Source: Methylocystis rosea SV97 (GTDB taxonomy: Bacteria; Pseudomonadota; Alphaproteobacteria; Rhizobiales; Beijerinckiaceae). Taken from it: 64,000 nucleotides of DNA. Of this stretch, positions 1 to 7,461 are shown in pieces. The number at the start of each line of letters is the position of its first letter. Positions within the stretch are counted from its first letter, which is position 1. The stretch lies in NCBI RefSeq assembly GCF_000372845.1, contig NZ_KB889963.1, positions 930,001 to 994,000 of the forward strand, read 5' to 3'. The notes beneath the pieces were generated by a model. The model had not been told where the DNA came from, did no database searches, and worked only from the letters and a program-made list of their open reading frames with translations. The position numbers and the translations under genes were made by a program.

Positions 1-1
1 C

Positions 2-712
2 CTTGAGGGCGACGACGAGATCGTCACTCTCCGAACCGACGATCATGCCGCATTGCAGGCGGAAGTCGATGTGAGGACCGCGGCAATTCTGATCGCGCCG
101 GTTAGGACGCAAGCCGGTTTTGAGGTCGTCTCAGGAAGCGTCCTCGCCAGACTGCGCGAGACCGCAGACGAATATGGGCTCATACTCGGTTTCGACGAAA
201 CCTTTTGCGGCCTCGGCCGCTCAGGCATGCTTTGGGCGCACGAATGGACCGGCGTCACCCCGGACCTGATGGTCGCCCGTCATTCGCCTGCGGACGCCCC
301 GCCGCTGGCTGCGCTCGTCGTTACGCAAAGACTGGCGCGAGGGGCGCTCGGCGGCTCGACGCTCGCTGACGGGGCCGCGCTTCTAGCCGGGCACGCCCTT
401 GTCGACGCTCTCTCGACGCCAGGCTTTCAGGAGCGCGTGCAGAACCGAAGCTGGTATCTCGAAGACCAGCTGTCCGCGTTGTTTTATCGGCGTCGTGCAG
501 CCTTTACGGCGCTGGATGGCCTTGGCCTGATGCAGGCGCTAACGCTCGCGGGAGACGCGGAGCCCATGCGCGCGAAATTGGCCGTGCAGGGGCTCCTCAC
601 GCGCGCGATGGGGTCGGTTCTGGGTTTATTTCCGCCGCTCTCAGTTGAGGAAAGCGACATCGATGCGGCGGTATCCTGCATCGAAATCGTTTGCGCGCAG
701 GAGGAACGATGA
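2..712 (+). CDS. Class III aminotransferase-like protein, C-terminal part, catalytic Lys missing (5' truncated by window edge)
   Basis: The reading frame is open from base 2, so the start lies outside the window. The product aligns with the C-terminal half of ArgD-type class III PLP aminotransferases: the DEYGLILGFDETFCGLGRSG segment matches the family FDE-x-Q-x-G-x-GR-x-G region and keeps the Asp that contacts the PLP ring nitrogen. Where the family has an A-K-A-L-G-G-G motif with the Schiff-base lysine, this protein reads DLMVARHSPADAP, so the Lys position holds Arg. Downstream alignment (GST..., TPGFQERVQ) is in register, so the loss is not caused by a frameshift. It is probably not a functional transaminase; role unknown. 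The cysteine-dioxygenase-like gene follows on the same strand after 64 bases. Confidence 0.72.
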   Translation, partial: LEGDDEIVTLRTDDHAALQAEVDVRTAAILIAPVRTQAGFEVVSGSVLARLRETADEYGLILGFDETFCGLGRSGMLWAHEWTGVTPDLMVARHSPADAPPLAALVVTQRLARGALGGSTLADGAALLAGHALVDALSTPGFQERVQNRSWYLEDQLSALFYRRRAAFTALDGLGLMQALTLAGDAEPMRAKLAVQGLLTRAMGSVLGLFPPLSVEESDIDAAVSCIEIVCAQEER

Positions 713-776
713 GCGCGCGAGGCGTTTGCTTCCGCCTCACTGACGCATTCCCTCAAATCGCGGACCGTTCAACATC

Positions 777-1412
777 ATGATCGAGATAAATTCGGCTGAT
801 CCAAATTTGCGAGTCATCGGGCGAGACCCTGTTCCCCCCGCGCTGCGGCGATTCATCTGGGACATTCAGTCCATGGTCGAACTTGCCGAAAGCGAGCGGG
901 AGATTTTGCTGATCGGCCGCGATCTCATGGCCCGACTCTTTACGACTGATGATTGGCTGCCAACGGTCTTCGCCGTCCCAAATCCCGCCGGAGGCCAGCA
1001 ATTCCAGATTTATCGCGACGGGCTAGATCGCTTTTCCGTCGTGAGCACAATTCTGTCGGGCGGCGCCTGTGTGACAATCTCTCAGCCTTCGGTTTGGGAG
1101 ATTGCGGGCGTGTTGCGCGGCGCAATCAACCGCCAGCAACTCGATGGTTCTCCGACGAACAGCGCGCAGGCCGGCGCGTCCCGTCTATTGCAAGCGAGCG
1201 CCGTGGAAGCCGCCCGGTCGACCGCGAGCGGGGAGGTCTTCGAGCTTCGCAACGCGCTGGATGATCAAACATCCATCATTTTCCATGTTTGTGGGGGCGA
1301 CATCGGCCGGATCAGCCGCCGATCTGGCGCATCAGGCGGAAGCGGCGACGCGCCGCCATTGGGCTACGCCAATTCGGACAACGATCCTCCCTACGATATC
1401 TTTTCAATTTAG
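777..1412 (+). CDS. Cysteine dioxygenase-like (cupin) protein lacking the metal-binding histidines
   Basis: 211 residues. Residues about 45-120 resemble the predicted metal-dependent cysteine dioxygenase family: a DDWLP segment, then FSVVS, then VWEIAGVLRG, which matches the family VWG-x-IG-x-LRG. Between them the family has a P-x-HDH metal site; here it reads CVTISQPS, with no histidine. The second half has LRNALDDQTSIIFHVCGGDIG, matching the family RNA-x-DRPSISIHVYG-x-NIG, but the third ligand (family GDIH) is replaced by GEVF. The fold looks kept and the iron site lost. The C-terminal 30 residues are Gly/Ser/Asp rich. The gene lies 64 bases after an aminotransferase-like gene that also lacks its key residue. 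Confidence 0.65.
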   Translation: MIEINSADPNLRVIGRDPVPPALRRFIWDIQSMVELAESEREILLIGRDLMARLFTTDDWLPTVFAVPNPAGGQQFQIYRDGLDRFSVVSTILSGGACVTISQPSVWEIAGVLRGAINRQQLDGSPTNSAQAGASRLLQASAVEAARSTASGEVFELRNALDDQTSIIFHVCGGDIGRISRRSGASGGSGDAPPLGYANSDNDPPYDIFSI

Positions 1413-1529
1413 AACGAGATCCGGGATTGAGGCGGGAACTCTGAAGGTTCTCGCCATCGGTGCTCTCTAGACGCTGCAACGCACGGTGGCCACGCGCGTC
1501 AGATTTAATCCTTGCAGAGAGGGCAATTT

Positions 1530-1784
1530 CTATGAGGGATCGAAATATTCGATTTTTTGGCCTGGATCTCTATTCGGGCAGGGGATTTCCTTGAACAGCA
1601 CTTCGGCGAAGGCCTTCAGGCCGGTGTTCGTGCGCAGAGACAGGCGATTGGGGTCGGACGTCCAGCTTTGATAAGTGACGATCCCACGGGTGATGCTGAT
1701 CACCGTGTACTTTTCCGAGTTGATTTCGCCGCCCTTCGTTCGATAGCACTTCCCGGGCAGAACGCTTTCTTCCTTCATCGGCAT
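1530..1784 (-). CDS. Conserved-looking small protein of unknown function
   Basis: 84 residues, not recognised. It begins MPMKEESVLPGKCYRT and reads like a small beta-rich domain (alternating charged and hydrophobic stretches, one SWTSD turn), with two Cys. It is the third gene of a leftward set after the MtnC-like gene and a 2Fe-2S ferredoxin, so it probably shares their transcript. A second ATG lies two codons downstream and could be the start. Confidence 0.5.
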   Translation of the reverse strand: MPMKEESVLPGKCYRTKGGEINSEKYTVISITRGIVTYQSWTSDPNRLSLRTNTGLKAFAEVLFKEIPCPNRDPGQKIEYFDPS

Positions 1785-1902
1785 GGATGCTCACCCTGCA
1801 TCTTGGCGCTGCGTGCATGGCCGTTGAGCAAGTTCCAGACCATATAGCGTTTCCGCGCGAACGTTCGCTGCAACCATCGACGTTCGAAACCGTGTGGGCG
1901 AA

Positions 1903-2232
1903 TCAAAAGCCGGTCGCATCCTCCGGGGCGATGCGGATCGCCATCCCGTCGAAAATGTCATCGAACCTGATTTGACAGGCGAGACGCGAATTGAGTTTGC
2001 GATGGCTGGCTGTCGCAAGCATCCGGTTTTCTCCGGGTCCAGAGTCGGCCATTTCAATCCCCTGAGGCAAGGTGAGATAGACATGGCAGGTCGCACAAGC
2101 GCAACTGCCGCCGCATTGCGCGACCAGCTCTTCGACGCCGGCGCGCCGGATCAATTTCATCAGCGAGACGCCATTCTTGCCGGTGATTTCCTGTCTGGCG
2201 CCGTCTCTGGTTTCAAGAGTGAACGTGGCCAT
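1903..2232 (-). CDS. [2Fe-2S] ferredoxin, adrenodoxin/plant-type fold
   Basis: 109 residues. The cluster-binding motif CGGSCACATCHVY (residues about 40-52) with a further Cys in RLACQIRF (about residue 86) is the usual four-cysteine set of adrenodoxin-like [2Fe-2S] ferredoxins. The protein would be a cytoplasmic one-electron carrier. It lies 63 bases downstream of the MtnC-like gene on the same strand and probably shares its sigma-54 promoter at 3066-3080. Its redox partner cannot be told from the sequence. Confidence 0.9.
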   Translation of the reverse strand: MATFTLETRDGARQEITGKNGVSLMKLIRRAGVEELVAQCGGSCACATCHVYLTLPQGIEMADSGPGENRMLATASHRKLNSRLACQIRFDDIFDGMAIRIAPEDATGF

Positions 2233-2295
2233 CTTTCTCCATCCGCCCGAAGTCGTCAGCGATATTTTTCCTTTTCGGAGGGAGCGCGGAGCGCG

Positions 2296-2982
2296 TCACG
2301 ATCCCAAATTCAGCGATGCAAAATCAGGGCTAACCGCGTGGCGACTATCCGCAGGACCCTCTCGCCCGATGAGCGTCGTCGCAAGGCCTGCCGACTGGGC
2401 GGCGTCCAATTCCTCCGCATCGCCCGACAGCGTCAGCACCGATCCTGAAGGCAAATCGAGACGCTCACAGATCGCACGGTAGGAGGCGGGTTCGATTTTC
2501 TGACCGATGGACGTGTCGAAGAACTCCTCGAACAAGCCTGTGAGGTCGCCCGAGGCGCTGTGGCTCAGCAAGAGTTGCTGCGCCAATCTCGAATTGGACG
2601 AGTAAACAAACAGGCGACGGCCCGATGAGACCCATGATTTCAGCGATTCCGCAACGTCGGGATAAAGCTCGCCTTTGATCGCGCCTGCCTCAAAACTCTC
2701 GCGCCAGATCAGGCCCTGGATCGTCTTCAGCGGGGTCGCCTTGCGGTTCTGCTTCATCCAGCGCAGCAACAGCGCTTCGGCTTCCTCGAGCTTCAAGTCG
2801 AATCCGCCAAGGAGACGCCCCGTTTCCTCCAAGGCGTCTTCCACATCCGGGTCAGAGGCATGTTCCGCGATGAAGGCGCCAAGCCGCGCCTCCGCGAGCG
2901 GCATGAGAGTCCCGGTCGCGAAAGCCATCGGAACGGCGGCGCCTTCGAGCTCGATCAGGACGGCGCGCACCGGTTCACTCAT
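2296..2982 (-). CDS. Enolase-phosphatase (MtnC)-like HAD protein with lost catalytic Asp
   Basis: 228 residues, the usual length of acireductone synthase MtnC. Matching landmarks are TPLKTIQGLIWR, LYPDV, LFVYSSNS, SGDLTGLFEEFFDT and the IGQK lysine motif. The HAD nucleophile motif, D-x-EGT in MtnC, reads ELEGA (residues about 11-15), so the nucleophile is Glu. The late acidic motif (family LSD-x-x-EELDAA) reads LSGDAEELDAA, losing the Mg-binding Asp. Phosphatase activity is therefore doubtful. It heads a leftward operon with a ferredoxin and a small protein, behind a -24/-12 promoter, which ties it to the nif regulon rather than to methionine salvage. Confidence 0.75.
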   Translation of the reverse strand: MSEPVRAVLIELEGAAVPMAFATGTLMPLAEARLGAFIAEHASDPDVEDALEETGRLLGGFDLKLEEAEALLLRWMKQNRKATPLKTIQGLIWRESFEAGAIKGELYPDVAESLKSWVSSGRRLFVYSSNSRLAQQLLLSHSASGDLTGLFEEFFDTSIGQKIEPASYRAICERLDLPSGSVLTLSGDAEELDAAQSAGLATTLIGREGPADSRHAVSPDFASLNLGS

Positions 2983-3065
2983 CGCGGCTCCGTTTGGTGT
3001 AGAATTGTCGCAGCCGTGGCGCCGGCCGCCTGTGCTTCAGCCGCTCCCAAAGTTGGCTCTGGCAA

Positions 3066-3080
3066 GCATCATATGTGCCG
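3066..3080 (-). promoter_or_regulatory. Probable sigma-54 promoter for the MtnC-like operon
   Basis: Read on the minus strand the site is CGGCACATATGATGC, with GGCAC and TGC elements at -24/-12 spacing. It lies 84 bases before the MtnC-like start codon. No NifA site was found nearby. Confidence 0.5.
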
Positions 3081-3212
3081 TATCCTCCCGCGCGAGGCTC
3101 CAAGGCGATCGTGTCGCTCCCTGCGCCACATCGACGAGGAGCGAACCCAGCGGGGCAGAGCGACGTGTTTGCGGCGTCGGCGATAGCGAGACGATTGTTC
3201 GGAGGCCCCACA

Positions 3213-3839
3213 ATGGCTGCAAGCGCGGACGAGTTGAAAGCGGTCACGGGCGGCACGCTGCAACATTACAATCAGCGCGCCGAGTGGTTCTGGGAGGGAA
3301 CGCGCAGCCACGACGTCACACAAAATATCGCGGCGATGCTCAGCCACATTCGCGGCGAGCCTCCTTTCACCTTGCTCGATTTCGGTTGCGGGCCAGGACG
3401 CGATTTGAAGGCGCTCGCCGAACTCGGCCATGTCGTGATCGGGCTTGATGGAGCGCCGCGCTTCGTCGAAATGGCGCGCATTCACAGCGGTTGCGAGGTG
3501 TGGCTGCAGGATTTTCTCGCGCTCGATTTGCCTGAACGCCACTTTGACGGAGTCTTCGCCAATGCGTCGCTGTTTCATGTGCCGCGCAGCGAATTGCCAC
3601 GCATCCTGCGCGCGCTCCACGCCTCTCTGAAGCCCGGAGGCATTCTGTTCAGCTCCATTCCGCATGGCGCGGATCAAGAAGGATGGAGCAATGGACGCTA
3701 TGGCGTGTTTCACGCCCCTGAAAGCTGGCGCGCTTTCGGGTCGGCGGCCGGCTTCGGCGAGGTCGAGCACTATTACAGGCCCAGCGGGGCGCCGCCGGGC
3801 GAACAGCCATGGCTGGCGAGCGTATGGCGGCGCGAATAG
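3213..3839 (+). CDS. Class I SAM-dependent methyltransferase
   Basis: 208 residues from the ATG at 3213, chosen because GGAGG lies 7 bases upstream; the frame is open further 5'. Motif I, LLDFGCGPGRD (residues about 50-60), is the SAM-binding glycine loop. Later segments FDGVFANASLFHVP and LKPGGILFSSIP match motif II/III and post-I regions of small Methyltransf_11/25 proteins. The substrate is unknown. It is divergent from the MtnC-like operon and convergent with the DUF255 gene. Confidence 0.85.
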   Translation: MAASADELKAVTGGTLQHYNQRAEWFWEGTRSHDVTQNIAAMLSHIRGEPPFTLLDFGCGPGRDLKALAELGHVVIGLDGAPRFVEMARIHSGCEVWLQDFLALDLPERHFDGVFANASLFHVPRSELPRILRALHASLKPGGILFSSIPHGADQEGWSNGRYGVFHAPESWRAFGSAAGFGEVEHYYRPSGAPPGEQPWLASVWRRE

Positions 3840-3863
3840 GCGGCGTCGGATGCGGGAAGCGAG

Positions 3864-5891
3864 TCACGTCTCGCGCAGAGCCGCCGCGAGCGCATCGGGT
3901 TCGACGATCGGCAGCGAGCAGACCATTCCCCGGCAGACATAGGCCGTGGCGCGATCGCCCAGCAAGGTTTTGCCGAAAGCCGGATGCACGCGAGGCAGCG
4001 CGGCGCCCGGCGCGATGACGCTCAAAACCCGACCGGGCCGACTGACGCCGTAAATCACGCGCTTCAGCGCCGCCGTATCCGCGGCGTCTGTTTCGCCAAT
4101 CACGACGATCTGCAACGCCTCTCGCAGCATTTCGATGCCGTTCAGCAATGACGAAAAACCAAGAACGCGCTCGCGAATTGTTCCGGCAAAGTCCTTCGCG
4201 ATCGCCTCGGCGCGTTCGCGGTAGATGCTCTCGCCCGTCAGATAATAGAGCTGCGCCAGCACCTGCAGCATCATGCCATTGCCGGAGGGAAGGGGGGAGT
4301 CCTCGGCGATTTTCACGCGCGCGATCAGCGTATCAGCGTCGTCGGCGGCATAAAAATAGCCGCCAGTTCGATCGCGATAATGATGCTCCACATGCTCGAC
4401 CCAGCGTCGCCCGCATTCGAGATAGGACGGCGCGCCGGTGGCTTCGTAGAGCGCCAGCGCCGCTCGGCACATTGCGCCGTAGTCGTCGAGGACGGCCATA
4501 TGACGTGGGCGCCCGCATCGCCAGGAATGGAGCAGACGACCATCGTCCGTCGTCATCGCGCTCTTGACGAAATCGAAGGCTTCGATGGCGATATCGAGCC
4601 AGTCCCCACGTTCAAACACGCATGCCGCCTTCGCGATGGCCGCGATCGTCAATCCATTCCAATCCGCCAGGACCTTATCGTCGCACCCCGGCCTGACGCG
4701 GCGCTCGCGCACCAAGAACAAGGCGGCGCGGTCTCGCGCCAGCGCCGCCTCGGTCTCCTCATCCAGCAGCTCGATTGAGCCGAGGCGATTGAGGACGGAC
4801 TTGCCGTGTTCCCAGTTGCCTTCGCGGCTGACGCCATAGGCGCGTTCGAAGAACGGCGCGCGCGCGCCCAGCGCTTCCCGTACTTCTGCTTCGCTCCAAC
4901 TGTAGAACTTGCCTTCTTCGCCTTCGCTGTCGGCGTCGAGACTGCTGGCGAACCCGCCGCCTGGCGCGCGCATCTCGCGCGTCATCCACTCGATCGTCTC
5001 TGTCACGCGCAGGCGATACAGTTCGCGACGTTCGTCTTGCCAGACCTCCGTCAGCAGTTCGACCAGCTGCGCGTTGTCGTAGAGCATCTTTTCAAAATGC
5101 GGCACCAGCCATCGATTGTCGGTCGAGTAGCGTGCAAAGCCGCCGCCCAAATGATCGTAGACGCCGCCCTGCGAAATATGATCGAGCGTCAAAACGACGG
5201 CTTGCCGCAATGAGTCGCGGCCCGTTCGCTTCCAGGCCCTCCAGAGAAAGTCGAGGCTGGTCGCCTGCGGGAATTTTGGCGCCGCCCCGAAGCCGCCGTC
5301 GACGTGGTCGAGCCGTTGCTCCAACTGCGCGCAAATGCTCTCGACGAGGTCTGGAGAGACCGGCTCTCCGGGAGTCGTTTCGGACAGGCTGGCCAGTCCT
5401 GCGCTGAGCTCGGCGACATTATGTTCGATCGCATTGGCGCGCGTGCGCCAAAGTTCCGCGATGGTTTTTAGAAGCTCGGCGAAGCCGGGTCTCCCGCCCT
5501 GCGCAGAAGGGGGGAAATATGTTCCGCCCCAGAAGGGCTGGCCCTCCGGCGTCAGAAACATTGTCAAAGGCCAACCGCCGCGCTGACCCATCATCATCAA
5601 AGCTTGCTGATACAGATAGTCGACGTCTGGCCGCTCTTCGCGATCCACCTTCACATTGATGAAAAATTCGTTCATCAACGCCGCGATTTTAGGGTCCTCG
5701 AATGATTCATGGGCCATCACATGGCACCAATGACAGGCGGCGTAGCCAGAGGAGAGCAATATCGGTTTGCCCGTCTGCTTGGCGAGCGCGAGCATGTCCG
5801 CGGTCCATGCCTGCCAGTGCACCGGGTTGTGCTGGTGCTGTAACAAATAGGGGCTGGTCTCTTGACCGAGCCGGTTGCTCTCGACGCTCAT
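3864..5891 (-). CDS. DUF255 thioredoxin-fold protein (YyaL / SPATA20 family)
   Basis: 675 residues, full length for the family. The N-terminal thioredoxin-like domain (about 1-165) carries ETSPYLLQHQHNPVHW, the CHWC motif in AACHWCHVMAHESF, and the VDREERPD and RGGWPLTMFLTP blocks. The rest is an alpha/alpha toroid like glycosidase or epimerase folds (GGGFARYSTD, MLYDNAQL, NGLTIAAI). Biochemical function is not established for the family. It faces the methyltransferase gene; no dedicated promoter was seen in the 204 bases upstream. Confidence 0.92.
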   Translation of the reverse strand: MSVESNRLGQETSPYLLQHQHNPVHWQAWTADMLALAKQTGKPILLSSGYAACHWCHVMAHESFEDPKIAALMNEFFINVKVDREERPDVDYLYQQALMMMGQRGGWPLTMFLTPEGQPFWGGTYFPPSAQGGRPGFAELLKTIAELWRTRANAIEHNVAELSAGLASLSETTPGEPVSPDLVESICAQLEQRLDHVDGGFGAAPKFPQATSLDFLWRAWKRTGRDSLRQAVVLTLDHISQGGVYDHLGGGFARYSTDNRWLVPHFEKMLYDNAQLVELLTEVWQDERRELYRLRVTETIEWMTREMRAPGGGFASSLDADSEGEEGKFYSWSEAEVREALGARAPFFERAYGVSREGNWEHGKSVLNRLGSIELLDEETEAALARDRAALFLVRERRVRPGCDDKVLADWNGLTIAAIAKAACVFERGDWLDIAIEAFDFVKSAMTTDDGRLLHSWRCGRPRHMAVLDDYGAMCRAALALYEATGAPSYLECGRRWVEHVEHHYRDRTGGYFYAADDADTLIARVKIAEDSPLPSGNGMMLQVLAQLYYLTGESIYRERAEAIAKDFAGTIRERVLGFSSLLNGIEMLREALQIVVIGETDAADTAALKRVIYGVSRPGRVLSVIAPGAALPRVHPAFGKTLLGDRATAYVCRGMVCSLPIVEPDALAAALRET

Positions 5892-6095
5892 GGAGCCGTC
5901 CTCCCTGTGCGGATTACATACGGCTGCCGGACGTCAAGCGCCATTCGCTGCTGGCGGATTTCGCCGATGCGCCGCAGGCGAGAAAACTCGCGGGGCGCAA
6001 AGAGCAGAGGGGCGGCTGGGAAGAGGCGTTTCCGGGGAGAGAGTCGCGCGCGGCGCTTGGGTCCGCCTTGATGGTTCGCTGGCGCCGCGCGATGG

Positions 6096-6398
6096 TTAAT
6101 GTGGGGCGGCTTCGTTGCTCGGGAGCACGTCGCGGATGCGCTTGCCTTCCACCCAGACGAAAGCCCCGTCGGGTTCGGCGCATGCGATGTCCTGTTCGGC
6201 GATCAGCTTGTCGCAGAGCATGATGCAAATGGCGTCGATCGGCGCGTCTCTGTCGTTTTCCTCGGTCATGCGGTCGATCGAGATTTCACCCATCTCCTCG
6301 TCGTCGACCAAATGGATAATAAACACTTCCTCATGGCCGGGAGAGCCATGCGCGTTCACCCGGAAGGTTTCCCCCTTGTAGCGGAATTCGCGTATCAT
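6096..6398 (-). CDS. Hypothetical acidic protein behind a sigma-54 promoter
   Basis: 100 residues from MIREFRYKGETF; an AGGGC/AGGA stretch just upstream supports this start over a longer frame that would cover the promoter. The protein is acidic (VDDEEMGEISIDRM, TEENDRD) with three Cys in the C-terminal half (CIMLC, DIAC). Not recognised. The -24/-12 element at 6484-6498 lies about 86 bases upstream, so it is probably expressed with nif. Confidence 0.6.
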   Translation of the reverse strand: MIREFRYKGETFRVNAHGSPGHEEVFIIHLVDDEEMGEISIDRMTEENDRDAPIDAICIMLCDKLIAEQDIACAEPDGAFVWVEGKRIRDVLPSNEAAPH

Positions 6399-6483
6399 TC
6401 CTGGCCCTTTTTTCATTTGCTTGGTTGTGTCCGCGATTGCGCGCCTCTTGGCGTTCGGCGGCTCCCGCGTGCCCGGCGCGCAC

Positions 6484-6498
6484 GCAAACTGCGTGCCA
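6484..6498 (-). promoter_or_regulatory. Sigma-54 promoter, consensus quality
   Basis: Minus-strand sequence TGGCACGCAGTTTGC matches TGGCACG-N4-TTGC exactly. It drives the leftward 100-residue gene starting at 6398. The nearest NifA-like half-matched palindrome is TGT-N10-ACT at 6523-6538. Confidence 0.75.
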
Positions 6499-6704
6499 TT
6501 TGTGCGTCGTGGACCTTGGTTTTGTACGAACATGCACTGAATTGCTTTTGAAGGAGGCAAGAGGCGCTTGGGAGATCGGAAAAGCGCCATGCCGGCCCGT
6601 CCTCGTCGAGCGTCATTTCCGTCTCCTACTCAGCCGTCTCGATAGCGAGCGCAAAAAAATCTCGCCAGGCGTTTTGCGAATGAGGTCCACGACAACTTCC
6701 ATAT

Positions 6705-6719
6705 TGGCTCAGTGATTGC
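6705..6719 (+). promoter_or_regulatory. -24/-12-like element close to the TPR gene start
   Basis: TGGCTCAGTGATTGC has consensus spacing and TTGC. It ends only 12 bases before the ATG at 6732, so a transcript from it would be nearly leaderless, or the true start codon lies further downstream. Confidence 0.4.
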
Positions 6720-6731
6720 TTTGAGCCGACC

Positions 6732-7211
6732 ATGAACACTTCGCGCGCCGACGCTGACGTCGTGAACTTCGGCGAACTCGACCCAAAGACCAACGAACTC
6801 CTGCAGCAGGGCGTCGTCGCCTATCGTACTGACCGTGAGAAGGCCGACAGCCTGTTCAAGCAGGCCTTGGCGCTGACGCCGCAGGAGCTGGCGCCCTATT
6901 ACTGCCTCTACAAAATCCACACCTACATGGGCAGTCTCGACTACGCCGCTGACGTCGCCGCGCAAGGCATGAAGGAGGCCACGCGTCAGGCGGGTTGGCC
7001 AAGCGATCCTATGGCGTGGCCGGCGACGGCCGAGGCGCATGACGGGCCGGCGCGCTTCGCCCTCTATACGCTGAAGGCGCTAAGCTTCATCGAATTGAAG
7101 CGCGGTCGCAACGAAACCGCAAAGGAATATCTCGATATCCTCTCCCGCGCCGATCCGCAGGGCAGCGTCGGCTGGAAGGTGATCGAGGAATTGGCGCAGG
7201 GCAGCGTGTGA
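6732..7211 (+). CDS. nif-associated TPR-like protein (paralogue of 16715-17248)
   Basis: 159 residues of helical repeats: LFKQALALTPQEL and YCLYKIHTYMGSLDYAADVA look like tetratricopeptide units. The C-terminal half (RFALYTLKALSFIELKRG, GWKVIEELAQG) aligns with the gene at 16715-17248, so the two are paralogues. Such TPR proteins recur beside nifB and FdxN genes; they are likely scaffolding or interaction proteins, with no proven role. It precedes nifA on the same strand. No strong ribosome binding site is visible before the ATG; a GTG at codon 11 is an alternative. Confidence 0.75.
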   Translation: MNTSRADADVVNFGELDPKTNELLQQGVVAYRTDREKADSLFKQALALTPQELAPYYCLYKIHTYMGSLDYAADVAAQGMKEATRQAGWPSDPMAWPATAEAHDGPARFALYTLKALSFIELKRGRNETAKEYLDILSRADPQGSVGWKVIEELAQGSV

Positions 7212-7232
7212 TCGATGCGCGTGACACGGCCA

Positions 7233-7248
7233 TGTCGTAACCCCAACA
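7233..7248. promoter_or_regulatory. NifA upstream activator site
   Basis: TGT-CGTAACCCCA-ACA, an exact TGT-N10-ACA motif in the TPR-nifA gap, about 85 bases upstream of the candidate nifA -24/-12 element. Confidence 0.6.
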
Positions 7249-7293
7249 AAACTCCGCGCGAATGTCACGCTTCGGCCGATATCGCGCCGCGCT

Positions 7294-7309
7294 TGTCGCA
7301 AAACCGACA
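7294..7309. promoter_or_regulatory. Second NifA upstream activator site before nifA
   Basis: TGT-CGCAAAACCG-ACA, exact TGT-N10-ACA. Two sites in a 250-base gap suggest autoregulation of nifA. Confidence 0.55.
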
Positions 7310-7331
7310 TTGCGCGCTGCGCTTGGGCGAC

Positions 7332-7346
7332 GGGGCGTTGCTTTGC
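7332..7346 (+). promoter_or_regulatory. Candidate sigma-54 promoter of nifA
   Basis: GGGGCGTTGCTTTGC keeps GG at -24 and TTGC at -12 with correct spacing but is otherwise degenerate. It is supported by the two activator sites upstream. It would put the transcript start just after 7354 and so favours the ATG at 7462. Confidence 0.4.
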
Positions 7347-7461
7347 GTGGTTCTTGCATAAAACAAACTATGAACCGCGTGAGACGATCGGAATCGATCC
7401 TCGCATGTGCGAACGGAAACCGTGGCTTCGTGCTAACGGCGGCTGTTCGAGGAAGGCGGCC

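Noticed and set aside
2-712. Possible frameshift or pseudogene in the aminotransferase-like gene
   Set aside because: Alignment to ArgD continues on both sides of the missing Lys without gaps or stops, so substitution is the simpler reading.
6523-6538. TGT-N10-ACT near the promoter at 6484 as a NifA site
   Set aside because: The right half is ACT, not ACA; left out of the features.
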